Positions 53,155-64,000 of a stretch of 64,000 nt of DNA are shown piece by piece; the stretch's first letter is position 1; the number at the start of each line of letters is the position of its first letter. The position numbers and the translations under genes were made by a program. Source of the stretch: Calvatia gigantea (taxonomy: Eukaryota > Basidiomycota > Agaricomycetes > Agaricales > Lycoperdaceae); the NCBI GenBank assembly GCA_025093985.1, contig JACAAK010000013.1, positions 744,001 through 808,000 of the forward strand. Direction: 5' to 3'. The notes under the pieces were generated by a model. It searched no databases. It was not told the DNA's origin and worked only from the letters and a program-made list of their open reading frames with translations.

Positions 53155-54167
53155 CTATTGTATTTTATGATTAGAGGTTTTTCCAGCTCTGATAGACAAT
53201 CCACAATTACCCAGTCAAAGAAAGGTAAGCATTCTGCGTCCGTTGTCTGGGCCATTACTCCAACCATTTGAGATATAACTACCACCGAGATCACCGCAGT
53301 CCCTCATCCACCAATAACCGGGCATGGTAGGAAGTACAAAGGAATGGAAATGGGTATCGTGCGGGGAGACCGAGGGAGGGACCAAAAGATGAGCACCGTC
53401 TCTTCTTATTTTATAAGGGTTGGCAAGTTGCTTGTGCCTTGTGCCCGTGAGAAGTAGGGTTTCAATAGACGGGGAAAACGTTGATGTCAGGGCATTCCAA
53501 GCTTCTTGACGTCAGACAACGGAGGCCGAGAGTCGTCGATCAAAGAGGTGAATGTGCGATTTTACCCCGACGCCACATTCATGGATCGATGGACAAGGGC
53601 ATTTGGCAGTTGGTACCTGATGGAAGCCAGAACCGTCCCCGACGTCTCTCAGTGTGGGCATCCATCATATAAGAAGGTGCATAATCGTGGTAATCAGGTA
53701 CGATGTTGGCTGTGCAACTTTATGAATTTGAGGAATGTTGACCCACAAAGGGAATTGTCATTATTACATCGTTGATCCGAGGAACGTTGAACGATCGAGA
53801 ACGTTAGGTTCTATGCGCGCCTGCCGTATCTTGTCAAAAATAGGTTTGTGTCATTTGTGAGCCATGGTTAGTGATATAAAAAAGGTGGGGAGGTAGGATG
53901 CAATGGCATGAGCGTAACACTTGGGACCAACGCATTCCCAGGTATCGGCGAAGAATCCAGCGCCAACTTTCTGCTCATCATACGGAAGTGCGGCAAACTC
54001 CCACAGACGCCAACAATTTTTGTTCGCCATGATCGGACATCACATCACATCAATTACGGAGGAACGCATCATTCAATGTAGATTAAGAGGATCAATATAA
54101 AAATGGTACACATACAATTTGACACTCATTCCTTAGGAAGTGTTGATATACATTGGATTATTGGTGG
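53155..54167. other. Intergenic, no supported gene
   Basis: About 1 kb. A plus-strand frame at 53506-53775 (with CWLCNFMNLRN) is too weak to call. Otherwise promoter of the gene to the left and 3' flank of the transporter. Confidence 0.4.
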
Positions 54168-56618
54168 TCACTCCCGAGTGAGCTCCGTGATGAGATCGTG
54201 CAACCCCAAATCCTGTTCAATCTGCCAAGAACGAAGTTTGGGAATGAACTAGGGTTGAGGAGGGTCCGTTACGTACCTGCTGTTTCAATAATGCATCGTC
54301 GCGTCCTGTGGTTGAATTAAAAACAGCATCGATCTCCTCTAAGGAGACATTTGCTGTTTCAGGAATAACGTACGTTGCCCATAGATACGCAAGGAAACAT
54401 GCAATTGCGAAGACGCTGAAGGTGAAGGAAGGCGAAAGCTCCATCATGACAGGTGTGATAAGCCCAATAATGACTTATTAGAACAGTAAGCAACTGTTCT
54501 CAAGAAATGCTGGATTGAAAGCCCACAGTTGTTAAACCAATTGGATGCTGTTGAGAGTGCAACGCCCTTTCCTCGCATTGATAGTGGAAAGACTTCACTG
54601 GGAAGCACCCAACTGATGGGTCCGAGAGATATACCATATGCAGTAGGTGAAGATATAGATTTCCCTAGAAGTGGCTGTCAGCGCTTGGAGAACTCGCGGA
54701 CATGGGAGGGAGTGATGTACCCCACCTGCAACCCAAGCGGCTGTCGAATGCGATGGCCAGTCGCCTTGAAATAGATAAACCTATTGAAGGTATGATTCAG
54801 GTAATGAGCCTGGAGGGAGGATGTGATCCACCCACCAGGGACAGCGATAGTAAAGTGCGAAACTGGTCATCAGGACGCTGCCTCCTCTCAGAAGTGGCTT
54901 CCGCCCTACATGGAGTGGATAAGTCGCTTCACTGCACACGAAGCGAGACAGAGGGGACCTTACCGAACTTATCGATGTACATGATTACAGGGAAAAACGG
55001 CGACAAATTGAACTATACCGATCCCTCCAGACACCAGAAGCGGAACCGTAGTCGCCAGACAGGCCAATGCTGCTGCACCAACGTAGGGCCGTAGTACAAA
55101 AGGGCATTGATACCACTCCATTCTAAGTTCCATATATTGTAAGTGAAGGAAAATGAAGTTGAATTCGAGGATACCCTTACGCTGGAAGACCATGACCAAA
55201 ATGCCTATCAATGTTCGATCGCGATATCGAGGGCTGAACAATTCTTCCCAGCTTTGGAGCTCTTCAACGAGGCCCTGCTTCGGTAAATCGGGACTGGTCT
55301 TTTGCATGAGCGTCGCTTCGACTTTCATTTCCAGGAGCTCAATCTGCGCAACTTTATTAGCCCAGGGAGCGGGCTTGCCAAAAAAAACAGATTGCAGTCA
55401 CCTGGAGCAAAGGATCAGACTCGACTTCCTCGGGGCTTCGTAGTCGGAGCTTTCGCGAGGCTTGCCAAAGCTTCAGTCATAACGACCTTGTAAAACAAGT
55501 AGACGAGGGGATGGAGGAAGGAAGAAACAACCGAGGGCTAAGATGATGCCAGGAAGCAGTTGGAGTCCGAGTGGTATACGCCACGAGAGAGAACCAGGGA
55601 CTAAGAAAACATGTCAATCATAGAATGACAGAGGACGTTTGAATGGTAAACCTACTGTTCCGAGTTGCAAAACCTGTCCAAAACCCAAAGACGACCCCGA
55701 GGACAATAGGAGAATTGTTCTAAAGCAAGTAGCGAACCTCGGACTTCCGGAGCACTAATTTCTGCCATATAGAGTGGTGACAGCATGCTAAGTTAAAGGT
55801 TGTGAATTTAATCATTGCCATGAATGGGCGGGGCATTGGAAGGCGTACCTCAAGGCGCCGACTCCGATTCCGCCCACAGCACGGCCAATGATCAGGTGTT
55901 CAAGAGTATTCGCTGCACACTGGAAGGTAGATCCGATGCAAAAGACAACTTCTCAAGGTGTTAGTGCGCCAGGAATGGAAGGAGGAGAATTGACCCTCAC
56001 CTGCAAGCGACAACGATAGATTTCCCTCGTGAAAGACGGTTGGCATAGACGCCAGCAGCAAGAGCGCCAAGCAAGGCCCCTAGCTCCAACACAGCCGCTA
56101 AATCGCCTCAAGTTACTAACTGCTGACAACTTGGAAAGCAAAAAACGAACATACTCATGATACCCTTTTGCAATGGTGTTACCGGCCAACGATCCATGAA
56201 ATCTTTCATGACCAGTACGTTTGCAATCTAGACCTCATTAAAACTATCAACGATTTCAGTCTATCAGTGCACCAGAGAAGTAATACGTACCACTCCCTGG
56301 TCATAACCAAACTCTAACCCGCCAATAGATGCGAAAAAGGCGCATAGAAGTGTGTAATGATTTTGCTGCAACCCAGCCAGTCCGCCAGGCCCATACGAAT
56401 AGTTGTATGACCCATTTGAGCTGACTATGAGAGACCCTCCTCGAAGCGCACCCCTACCCCCGACACGACGACCACGTCCCGATGAAAGTAAGAGTTCGTC
56501 CGAACTTGCGACGTCCTCGTCTATTTCCTGAGGGACGGCTGCGTATCCTACTTCATGAGCTCTCTGCGGGAAGTGTATATCAGGACCACGTCGGACGAAG
56601 TTATCGTGTACATACCAT
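54168..56618 (-). CDS. MFS sugar transporter, probably with frameshifts
   Basis: Twelve-helix sugar porter of the plasma membrane. The start ATG (56618-56616) is followed at once by an intron (GTATGT...CCCGCAG) into RAHEVGYAAVPQEIDED. Then come YGPGGLAGLQQNHYTLL, ASIGGLEFGYDQG and KDFMDRWPVTPLQKG. Sugar-porter signatures follow: GRAVGGIGVGALRMLSPLYM/AEISAPEVRGSLLALEQF, PPSPRLLV, ELQSWEELFSPRYRDRTLIG, and ATYVIPETANVSLEEIDAVF. The last exon ends EQDLGLHDLITELTRE with stop at 54168. One-base shifts are needed after LALEQF (about 55720) and in the 55.1-54.5 kb section, where stops also occur. The 54.5-55.1 kb section contains the weakest matches, so the gene may be a recent pseudogene. Confidence 0.82.
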
Positions 56619-57017
56619 TGACCTTAGCACAGTGTCTGAATGGCAACGACAACTCTCGGTGTTTGTAGTGTTCCGTGCAGTTCGACGTAGCTGTCAAGGT
56701 CAGAGGCTCACAGCACAGGAACGATGACGTAATTACATCAAAAACGTCCCAAAGAAATTCTTACCCAAGGGCCGTCGGAGCAAGCGACTTGGAACCATAT
56801 TTACAATCACACCAGAGGGTTCGAACTTCGAGAGGGTTGCACAAACAGGCACCGCCAAAAAGTTATTATGAATATCACGAGGGACCCCATTTTAATCATC
56901 CGTGCCCCATGAATTCATTCATATCTACTCGTACATTCCTGTATTGAAACCTTTTCTCTTTCAACTTCATCGCTCTGGTAGAACCATCCACGCCATATTC
57001 ACAAGCTTCGCCCTTAA
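56619..57017. other. Intergenic, no gene seen
   Basis: About 400 bases holding the transporter promoter and the 3' flank of the next gene. No repeat or RNA gene recognised. Confidence 0.45.
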
Positions 57018-57602
57018 TTAGTGACACGAATCAGAGTTGGGGTCGATAATGAAAGTGTAACCATTAGGACTAGGCAGCCCAGAACCGCCCTCAAATATGT
57101 TTAAGGATATAATGCCTGCAGAAAAAAGAAACATTGCTCACAAAGATGCACTTCGAGGCGTTCCTGAGGACGTTCTGACAATCCTCCAAAGATGGTGGGC
57201 CAGTCCATACTCCCTGTGTTCACAGCCATGAAATCGCCTGGAATATCATAGGTGAGCGACTGATTCTTAACGGGACGAATCGCCTACACATACACTTAAG
57301 CGCGTCCGCGTTGTAGCAGTGGCTGCCGGAGTCACCAGCGCGGACCTATTTTCATGAATAGGATGACTTTTAACAATCATTCTACTTTCCCCCACCTGAT
57401 TTTTAGCAACAGAATTGCAAAATTTGTCGATGAACTGCTGTGCACATGTCACTCCGTGGGGAACCAAACGGGTAACAGCCGATCGACATCTGGGCAAAAG
57501 CCCCGGCGAAGAAGCTTGCTAAAATTGTCTACGACTGCGGCGAATTAGGTCTACAATATTCAAGACAACACCCTTCCTGGGACGTACGACTTTGAAATAC
57601 AT
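57018..57602 (-). pseudogene. Small secreted eight-Cys protein, Y3-like, copy 1 (frameshifted)
   Basis: Start ATG at 57602 (MYFKV), intron GTACGT...CGTAG, then TILASFFAGAFAQMSIGCYPF as a signal peptide. The rest follows copy 2: CAQQFIDKFCNSVAKNQ, then AGDSGSHCYNADALKC, then CDFMAVNTGSMD, DCQNVLRNASKC and GLPSPNGYTFIIDPNSDSC with stop at 57018. One-base shifts occur after CYPF and within the NTGSMD-to-PPSL segment. The layout resembles the small secreted glycan-binding protein Y3 group of mushrooms; this is a resemblance from memory, not a search result. Confidence 0.55.
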
Positions 57603-59016
57603 GTTGATGAGAGGACTTGATCTAGGAGTTGAAGAGATACCTGATGGACCCGTTAGGTGTTTTATACCGACGGTTTCAGGAGCGAGGCTTTGCCCAGCTC
57701 CAATTGGAGGCCATTTGCCACACAAAAACCGTTTACTATCTTTTATGGTAGGACTAAAGGGATAGGATGACCTGCAAGTCTTAGTATGAATATTAGTTCA
57801 ATACGCTGCATCTAGTATGGACCTTCCAAGTTTTCTCAAGGGTCGGAGGGAAGCACCGACCCACTTTGAATCTGAACCACTATCCGCGGTGACTGCGATG
57901 CGACTAGTGGTCTATCAATTGGGGTAGGTCAAGACTGCATATGTCGAAGGTGTGGTAAACAGTGGGGCTAGCTTCCAATCCAAAAATGAGGCTGAGCGCT
58001 GTCAGTGCGGTACGAGGAGGGCGATTCAGCGGCAAGCGAGGCCGGTAGACATGTGACTCACAATTGGATCTGAAGCCGGTTTACCCCAAGCTACAACACT
58101 AGAACAATGTAAATCGCAATTGTGGCACACGAAGCTTGCCTCAGAACACGATCTAAGTGAATCATTACAATCTGGTGCTATCTTCGATTAACCTACAATT
58201 TGAACAAGCATGGTTACATCATAACAAAACCTCGAAATACTTCTGAAATCCCTAGCGCATCCACCTATTCCACCCGCGGAAGGGGTTGTGGCAGCGGCTA
58301 GTAGAGTTATGACCCTCCCTCGCCTTCTCTCAGTACTCAACTTTGGTACTTCCCTCCCGGCTGTCTCATTAGTGACAGACTAGGAATGTGGAAATTACTA
58401 CCAACGTACGTCGCCGCTCGCTCAACGAACGTGACACCACCTGTTTCCATGGCACGCATTCCGCTCCACGGAAGCTGGGGAATGGTTTGAAAACCAAGTC
58501 CCTCAAACACTAAATTTCGTGTGGATTGGGGGAAGAGACGGTAATGAGCGCCAACTCGGGAGTTTTGCGAGCAAACAAGTAATTGATCCTGATATTCGTT
58601 GATAAACCCCTATAGGGTCGCGATCAGTGCCGCTGATTGAATGAGTACGATCAGAGACGTAGCCTGTACCCCATTGGCAGCAGGTCAGTGATGGATTCCT
58701 CGGTCGAACAAATGCACAAGATGTTGACCAAGGAAACCGGGATGTTACGCTAAGGCTAAGTGATACGACCCTAGACCCGCTGTGCTGGGGGGTAGCACTC
58801 TCGCTTCCCCGGATCGATACCATGTGTTAGATGAGCAGCTCATTCAGTCCGGAAGTGCCAGGTCCGATACTCAATTTTTCTTCTCATCTTAGTCTATGAT
58901 TTATTCATGCATAGCTACTACACCGATACATTGGCCATCGGCACCCTTTTTCTTTCAATCTCATCATCATCCCAGACCCTTTACCGCATGTTCTAGGGGC
59001 CTCGCCCTTGGGAAAT
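57603..59016. other. Intergenic between the two Y3-like genes
   Basis: About 1.4 kb. A minus-strand frame at 58503-58823 has no features. A compact GC-rich stretch at 58770-58830 superficially resembles a tRNA but does not fold into one. Part of the region may be decayed duplicate of flanking sequence. Confidence 0.4.
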
Positions 59017-59608
59017 TTAATGGCACGGAGCAAGGTTGGGGTCAACAATGAAAGTGTACCCATTGGGATCAGACCGCCCAGAACCACCCTTGAATATCGC
59101 TGTTAAGAATATAACACATTGTAGACAATTGAAGAGCGTCGCTCACGAAGAAACACTGCGTAGCATTCTTGAGGACGCTCTGACAATCAGCCAAGGATGG
59201 TGGTCCGTCTACAGCCCCAGTGTTAAGAGCCATGAAGTCACCTAGAAGGTCGTATGTGGGTCACGGCTCTGAAAACGGTAAATCACCAATACATACACTT
59301 ATTAAGCGAGTTCGCGTTATAGCAATGGCTGCTGGAGTCACCAGCGCGGACCTATACTCATGAGCAAACGGTCTTCTTTTCCACAAATATTCCACTTTTC
59401 CTAACCTGATCATTCACAACAGCATTGCAGAAGCCGTTGATGAATCGCGCGCAGTCGCTGGCCCGTGCGGTGCCAAGTGGATAACAGCCGATCGACATCT
59501 GGGCCAAAGCGACTGCAAAGAAGGTAGCTAAAACCCCTGTGATGTGGCGGATTAACCTATAGCTTCGAAAGCAGCGTCCCGCTCAGGACATACGACTTCA
59601 AAGTACAT
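59017..59608 (-). CDS. Small secreted eight-Cys protein, Y3-like, copy 2
   Basis: The secreted part reads VLATFFAVALAQMSIGCYPL, ASDCARFINGFCNAVVNDQ, intron, RAGDSSSHCYNANSLNK, intron, CDFMALNTGAVDGPPSLADC, QSVLKNATQCFF, intron, GGSGRSDPNGYTFIVDPNLA and PCH with stop at 59017. Introns are GTTAGG...GAG-type, GTATGT...CTAG and GTGAGC...CAAG, and the phases agree. Eight cysteines could form four disulfides. The pattern CYN...CDFxALNTG...C..VL...C..GGxG....FxxDPN..C is what I recall for Y3-type glycan-binding proteins of basidiomycetes. The join from the start codon (59608, MYFEV) to the signal peptide is off by two bases at the obvious acceptor, so the 5' end is uncertain. Confidence 0.6.
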
Positions 59609-61422
59609 GCTTGTTGATCAAGAAAGTGGAGGTGTTCGGTTCGAGTTGAAGAGGTAGCTTATCCTAGGCAGCAAGGTCCTTTATATTATGAGATTTGATA
59701 CCTAAACTTTGCTCAGCGTAGGCCAAAGATTGTTTACCACACAAAAACCGCAGATTGTCACCCCCCAAATAGAATAAGAGTAATGAGACGGCCTAATGAG
59801 ATCTTAGTACGGGCAATAATCGGATACGTTGGCATCTGACATGAACCTCAAAATCTCTTAAGGGCGAGGATCTTCGGGAAGTACATCGAAATAATACTCA
59901 CCTCGAGCTTTCCCGCAATCATATCGTGATCGAAGGCTAGACCATGGTTCCTACCTAATACTTATGTGGATGCCCCTCCCTTCATAGCTTCATACACAAT
60001 GCACAAACTTCGAAAAAGATACTGGGTAGCGGGGTTAGGTTGCGGGAACGGTCAGGGCATTGTCATGTCATGAGATGCCCTCTGGCCTCCTCAAGGGCAA
60101 CCGGCTTTCGGTCGCAAATTTTCCGGTTGAACGGCCCCAGCCAAACTCCAAGAACAACAACATATGAGCAAGAACTAAACGCAAAGGGTATAAGGTCATG
60201 ATAGCAAATCGGATGGTGCCATCTACAAATACCCTAGTTGGAAGGGATCGGGCGGTATCAGAGTGCTAACTCCCTTAACCTTGTGCTTGGCGAGTCAATA
60301 GCTACCTCTGAAGTAGTTAAATAATAACCACATATAGTGGATACACGGCGGTTGGGCGGAGGGATTGAGGTTGGTATTTAAGCGCCTAAAAAACTCCACT
60401 TTCCTGCTGCCCTGCATCAGGGCATTCTTGCGGGTTTGTGAGATCAGCAATGATAGCAGCGGGTGGGCGCCGGCCCCTCAACTTTGTCATGGGAGAGGAT
60501 TGGAATGATTTAAGTTCTTTTATTTTTTTGGGACCAGTTCTAGGTATGTCCACAGCAGTATATTGGGGGTTGTCAGCCAATAGTATTATTCTATGATGGC
60601 ATGTTCGTTGAGATCTGCCATGTTCTGCCCAACCCCTCAGAGGTTCTGCCGGCAAATGCCTGGCTGGCAGAACTCCGGTGGCCGAATGGCTGATTTCTGC
60701 CAACACCTTTACCCTTAAGCCAAAAGCTCCAGGGACGCGTGGGGTTGGTCCGACCTGGGCGGCCAATCAGATAGATCCATAACAGCCTTATTGCAACACT
60801 GGAAGTATCTTAGCAATTGCAGTCGCAGCACCACGTTCCAGTCCAATGCTATCCTCGGTTAGTGCGTTCCAGCAAATAGTGCGCCTCTGTCCAATGAGTA
60901 GGTTGTGACTATGGCACGACACTCCTTCTACTCCCTTTCTCCCCAATTTCAGCGTTCAGTACCAATATTCAATATTCAATACTCAGCACTTCCTCAGGTA
61001 CTCAGCGCCAGCACCATCGCTTGGCGCTGATCCTCTGTGGCGTTGTGATAGAAACCATTGAAATGGGCGTGACCCGAGGTGTGGCTCAGATGGATTCGAA
61101 GCCCAACCAGCAGTCAAAAAGCTGATCAAGGAAACCCAGACGAGGTGTTCAACAACAAATATAATGAGGTGGAGAATGCAGTAGAGTATCTAAAATGCAC
61201 AATTTCTACGCATTTTTTTTGGAACTCATGATAACCTGGCAAACACGTTTCGGTGATCTTCAGCGCTCGTGAAACCCTTAAAGACGCTCCCCCCCACGCT
61301 CGGGGACGACGGGACGGTTACGGTAATCTTTCGTATCCATCATTGATCATCCTACTGTGGTTCCACCGTATTGAGATAAATACGTTGAGACATGGTTGGT
61401 ACCTTTCCAGCTTACCACCACT
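59609..61422. other. Intergenic region, no supported gene
   Basis: About 1.8 kb. A minus-strand frame of 126 codons at 60386-60766 (with RGWAEHGRSQRTCHHRIILL) is open but Pro/Arg/His-rich without domain features. It contains repeated TTCTGCC/GGCAGAA words that suggest a small non-autonomous repeat. The last ~300 bases carry the promoter of the next gene. Confidence 0.4.
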
Positions 61423-63170
61423 ATGCCCTCCCCTCCCTTGGCTGAACCAGAGTACATTTCCCTCTCCGCCTCACGATCAGACGATAATTTACACCCCAAA
61501 ACCGACGTCCTCATCCGAGCTTCCAAGGAAGCGTTACGCAAATCCCCCTCCTCCCGGCTAAAATTCACATTCCTTATCCGTACCGGCATCTTCGTCATCC
61601 TCGAGCTTGGCTTCATGATCCTTGCGTCTTTCGCCATGACAAATCCCATTCCAATCTCTCCGTCGCGTGATGTGACACTCACTGAAGCCAAAGGTGCTCT
61701 CACTATTATTTCCATCATTTGGCATGCTCTTGCAATATTCACTGTTAAGGATATCATCCTCCACGTCTTCAGCGCGGAATGGATGGAACAATATCGCAAA
61801 TCTGGGAGCATAATCCTTGGAGAAACAGACAGCGTATCCCGAATAACGGCTGGATTGCTCAACCAAATCCAACATTTTGCTTCGCGAAAGGCAACTTTCC
61901 CATTCCGCTTGGGCTTCGTATCCGTATTGTTGCTCATGCTGCTCAACGGACTTGGTCCAAGTGCCAGTTACTATCAACACAATTCCCGTAAACCAAGCCC
62001 AAAAAATCAAGGTCGCCAACCTCACCATGACTGAAAAATCTGTCCGACAACGGCTCAGACCTCCTAGCTGTGGATCGCGCGGACCTGATCACTAGACTCG
62101 AGCAGCTCGAAAACGCGATTTATGGTTTTCGGGCTTCACAGACGAATGTGCTCATTCCCTGGCCCTCTTCTGACTTGGTTCCAACGAACGGTACGGTCAG
62201 GTACCAGAGCGATGTCATCAACTATAATTTCAGCTGCTCGTGGAAGCAACCGACAAATAATCAGTCCATCCTTGACTGGGTGATAGATGGCGAAGGATGG
62301 AATGTCTTCATATCTCCCACCATTGAGCTTGCGGATTTTTCGGATGCATGTAAGGCCCTCCCACCTTTTTAACCCCCTTTCTGACACGCGTACGTAGTAA
62401 TTCTCCCGATGGAAGAGGACCGCATATTTCTCGGGAATGCGGACAGTCCACTCATCGCCTTTCTCTTTATTGGAAGTAACACCACCCTATCCAAACATGT
62501 CGCACTCAACCTTGGGGATGTTCCGACCAACTTCATCCCGCCAAGCGCGAACTCCACTCTGAATAATACCCTCGGCGATCCGTGCCTCGTTACTACTCTT
62601 GTTTGTGATCCTCAGCTACGAATATCGCCTGCGACTGTAACGCTTTCTGGAAGCTCCCTTTCCGCGGTCATACACCCAGGATCCCCGGTTGTTAAAAATA
62701 TTCCCGTGGAAGCCGCTAACGCCATCTTTTCCCAAAGTTTATTACAGGCGACATCCACTGTGTCCTCGTACACCGATCGGTCTGTTGTCAATGCTATCGC
62801 GCGTATCCTGTTCCTCACCGACCCTTCATTCTCGCACGACGACAAACCCGAGGGTATCCAACCTCTCTCTCTTGACAAGATAAATCAGCAAATGAATACC
62901 GTACTACTATCGTCCGCCAAGGCATTTCTCAGTGGGTACAGGCCGAATGATGACGACCTCACGTTTCCATCATTTGCGCTGATTGATACAGATGCAATGG
63001 TGGAGATTCAGCGGTTCGCTCTGGTGGGAAGCAGGCCGTTCTTGATCGCTCTGGTAGTTGTTGTGGGAGTTTTGGTCGTGTTGCTGACCACTCTTGTGGC
63101 GGTGGTGAGGGTTGATCGACTGCAGACGTTCGACTTGGAAAATATTATCAGGACCTTGAGGATGGATTGA
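61423..63170 (+). CDS. Multi-pass membrane protein paralogue C, two frameshifts in exon 1
   Basis: Start MPSPPLAEPEYISLSASRSD at 61423. Helices are FLIRTGIFVILELGFMILASF, ALTIISIIWHALAIFTV and FRLGFVSVLLLMLLNGLGPS. Exposed domain: YNFSCSWKQP and WVIDGEGW. A 48-nt intron (62350-62397) follows in phase. Exon 2 has FLFIGSNTTL, TTLVCDPQL, KNIPVEAANAIF, ILFLTDPSF, SSAKAFLSGY, a C-terminal helix PFLIALVVVVGVLVVLLTTLVAVV and tail FDLENIIRTLRMD, stop at 63170. Comparison with paralogues A and B shows one-base shifts needed near 61955 and near 62045, so the copy is either a young pseudogene or contains sequence errors. Confidence 0.75.
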
Positions 63171-63958
63171 TGAGATTGATTTTATTGTTGCTGCTATTTT
63201 TGGGAATGATGCATGCGGTATATAACATCGCCGATTTGCCATGGATGACCTCCCGCTGTGTAATTCGATTAGTCAGAAGAAATGCGAGCAAGGACAGGCG
63301 AAGCGACCAGTCGTCTGAGGTACATGAGCCGGTGCCGTTAGCTATCACGTAGCATTATTCGTTACGCAAAGAAAGCGAGTGCGCCGAACTGAGGAAAATT
63401 AGTTCCATGATAAACAAGTCCAACATGAACAGAAAGGAAAATGATGGAATAAAGGGTGTACAATTATATCGGCGCCTCAGTATATTAGTTAAATCCCATG
63501 ACTTCAACGGCCTCGCATTACCGTCGTCCTCCATCTTCTCCCGAGCGGCAGCAAAGCCCCTTGACCCTCCCGTGTCGTTGCTCCTCCTTATATCCTTAAA
63601 CTTTTTCAATGGGTCCAGTAGTCCTAGCTCGGGTAAAGGCGGCAGGGTTGGCTGCATTTGTCCATTACTTTGTCCAGGAGTGGTATTGGTGATTGTGAAC
63701 CGCCTCGAGCCGTCTCTCAGAGGGCATATTGCAAAAACCTGCCAACTTGGTTGATCACTTGACCCACTACTTGAACGTTACTTGACAAGCTTGACAGCTT
63801 GACGCCCATGACGTCTTCCTAACTTCGAAACAACTTAGCTGTTGGAAAGCTATCCCAAATGTGATCATCTGGGCCGGGTGCTTATCCGAAGCGTGGGCAG
63901 CCAATGATAACATAACATATTGAAGAAGCATAGGTGTTTTTCAAGCCTACCCCTCACC
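63171..63958. other. Spacer between membrane-protein paralogues C and D
   Basis: About 790 bases without a supported gene; short open frames on both strands lack any feature. It should contain the terminator of C and the promoter of D. Confidence 0.45.
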
Positions 63959-64000
63959 ATGCCCTCCCCACCCTCAGTTGATACAGAGTACATTTCCGTC
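63959..64000 (+). CDS. Start of membrane-protein paralogue D, cut by the right edge
   Basis: ATG at 63959 opens MPSPPSVDTEYISV, matching MPSPPLAEPEYISL, the first 14 residues of paralogue C. The next gene is therefore another member of the same family in tandem orientation. Only 14 codons are visible. Confidence 0.75.
   Translation, partial: MPSPPSVDTEYISV

Noticed and set aside
58741..58830. Possible tRNA gene in a GC-rich stretch with CCGGATCGATACC
   Set aside because: No seven-base acceptor stem pairs across the segment and no D-arm or anticodon arm could be placed on either strand.

Overview
The window is nuclear DNA of a filamentous basidiomycete, most likely an Agaricomycete. The evidence is split genes with many ~48-63 nt introns, a 14-exon laccase, several FunK1-type fungal kinase copies, F-box/LRR genes and fungal Ty3/gypsy and Ty1/copia elements. 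I cannot name the order or species.

Left third (1-20.9 kb): nested, decayed LTR retrotransposons. A minus-strand Ty3/gypsy element runs off the left edge (1-~4010). A chromodomain gypsy element on the plus strand (~4.23-8.98 kb) carries a 629-bp solo LTR in its integrase. It meets, tail to tail, a second copy of the same family on the minus strand (19.64-8.98 kb). That second copy is interrupted by a complete copia element (9278-14488, 5-bp target duplication GATGT). A plus-strand fragment of the same gypsy family (19.64-20.89 kb) carries an extra ORF and an LTR. Both chromodomain elements are almost without CpG. Most of the in-frame TGAs I examined sit where arginine (CGA) is expected, a cytosine-methylation/deamination scar.

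Middle (20.9-33.2 kb): an AT-rich island, two copies of a ~560-bp block containing tRNA-like A and B boxes, and four FunK1 kinase loci in various states of decay. One of these (about 22.07-24.2 kb) is so full of random indels that it looks like an unpolished assembly duplicate of its neighbour. A hypothetical gene is split by a 761-bp solo LTR.

Right half (33.4-64 kb): mostly host genes. There is one intact five-exon hypothetical gene. A tandem pair of an unrecognised multi-pass membrane protein family lies at 35.3-38.8 kb; a third paralogue lies at 61.4-63.2 kb and a fourth begins at the right edge. Three F-box/LRR copies are interspersed with relics of a small secreted-protein gene and one FunK1 relic, and one F-box copy is split by a second copy of the same solo-LTR family. 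Then come a small secreted protein, a laccase, a Cys-rich single-pass surface protein, an MFS sugar transporter and two tandem eight-cysteine secreted proteins resembling Y3-type glycan-binding proteins.

No operon-like cooperation is expected. The right half reads as a secretory/surface gene neighbourhood (laccase, sugar uptake, small secreted and membrane proteins) beside a repeat-rich, probably methylated block. Many host genes have perfect splice phases apart from one or two single-base frameshifts, so some of the damage may be sequence error.
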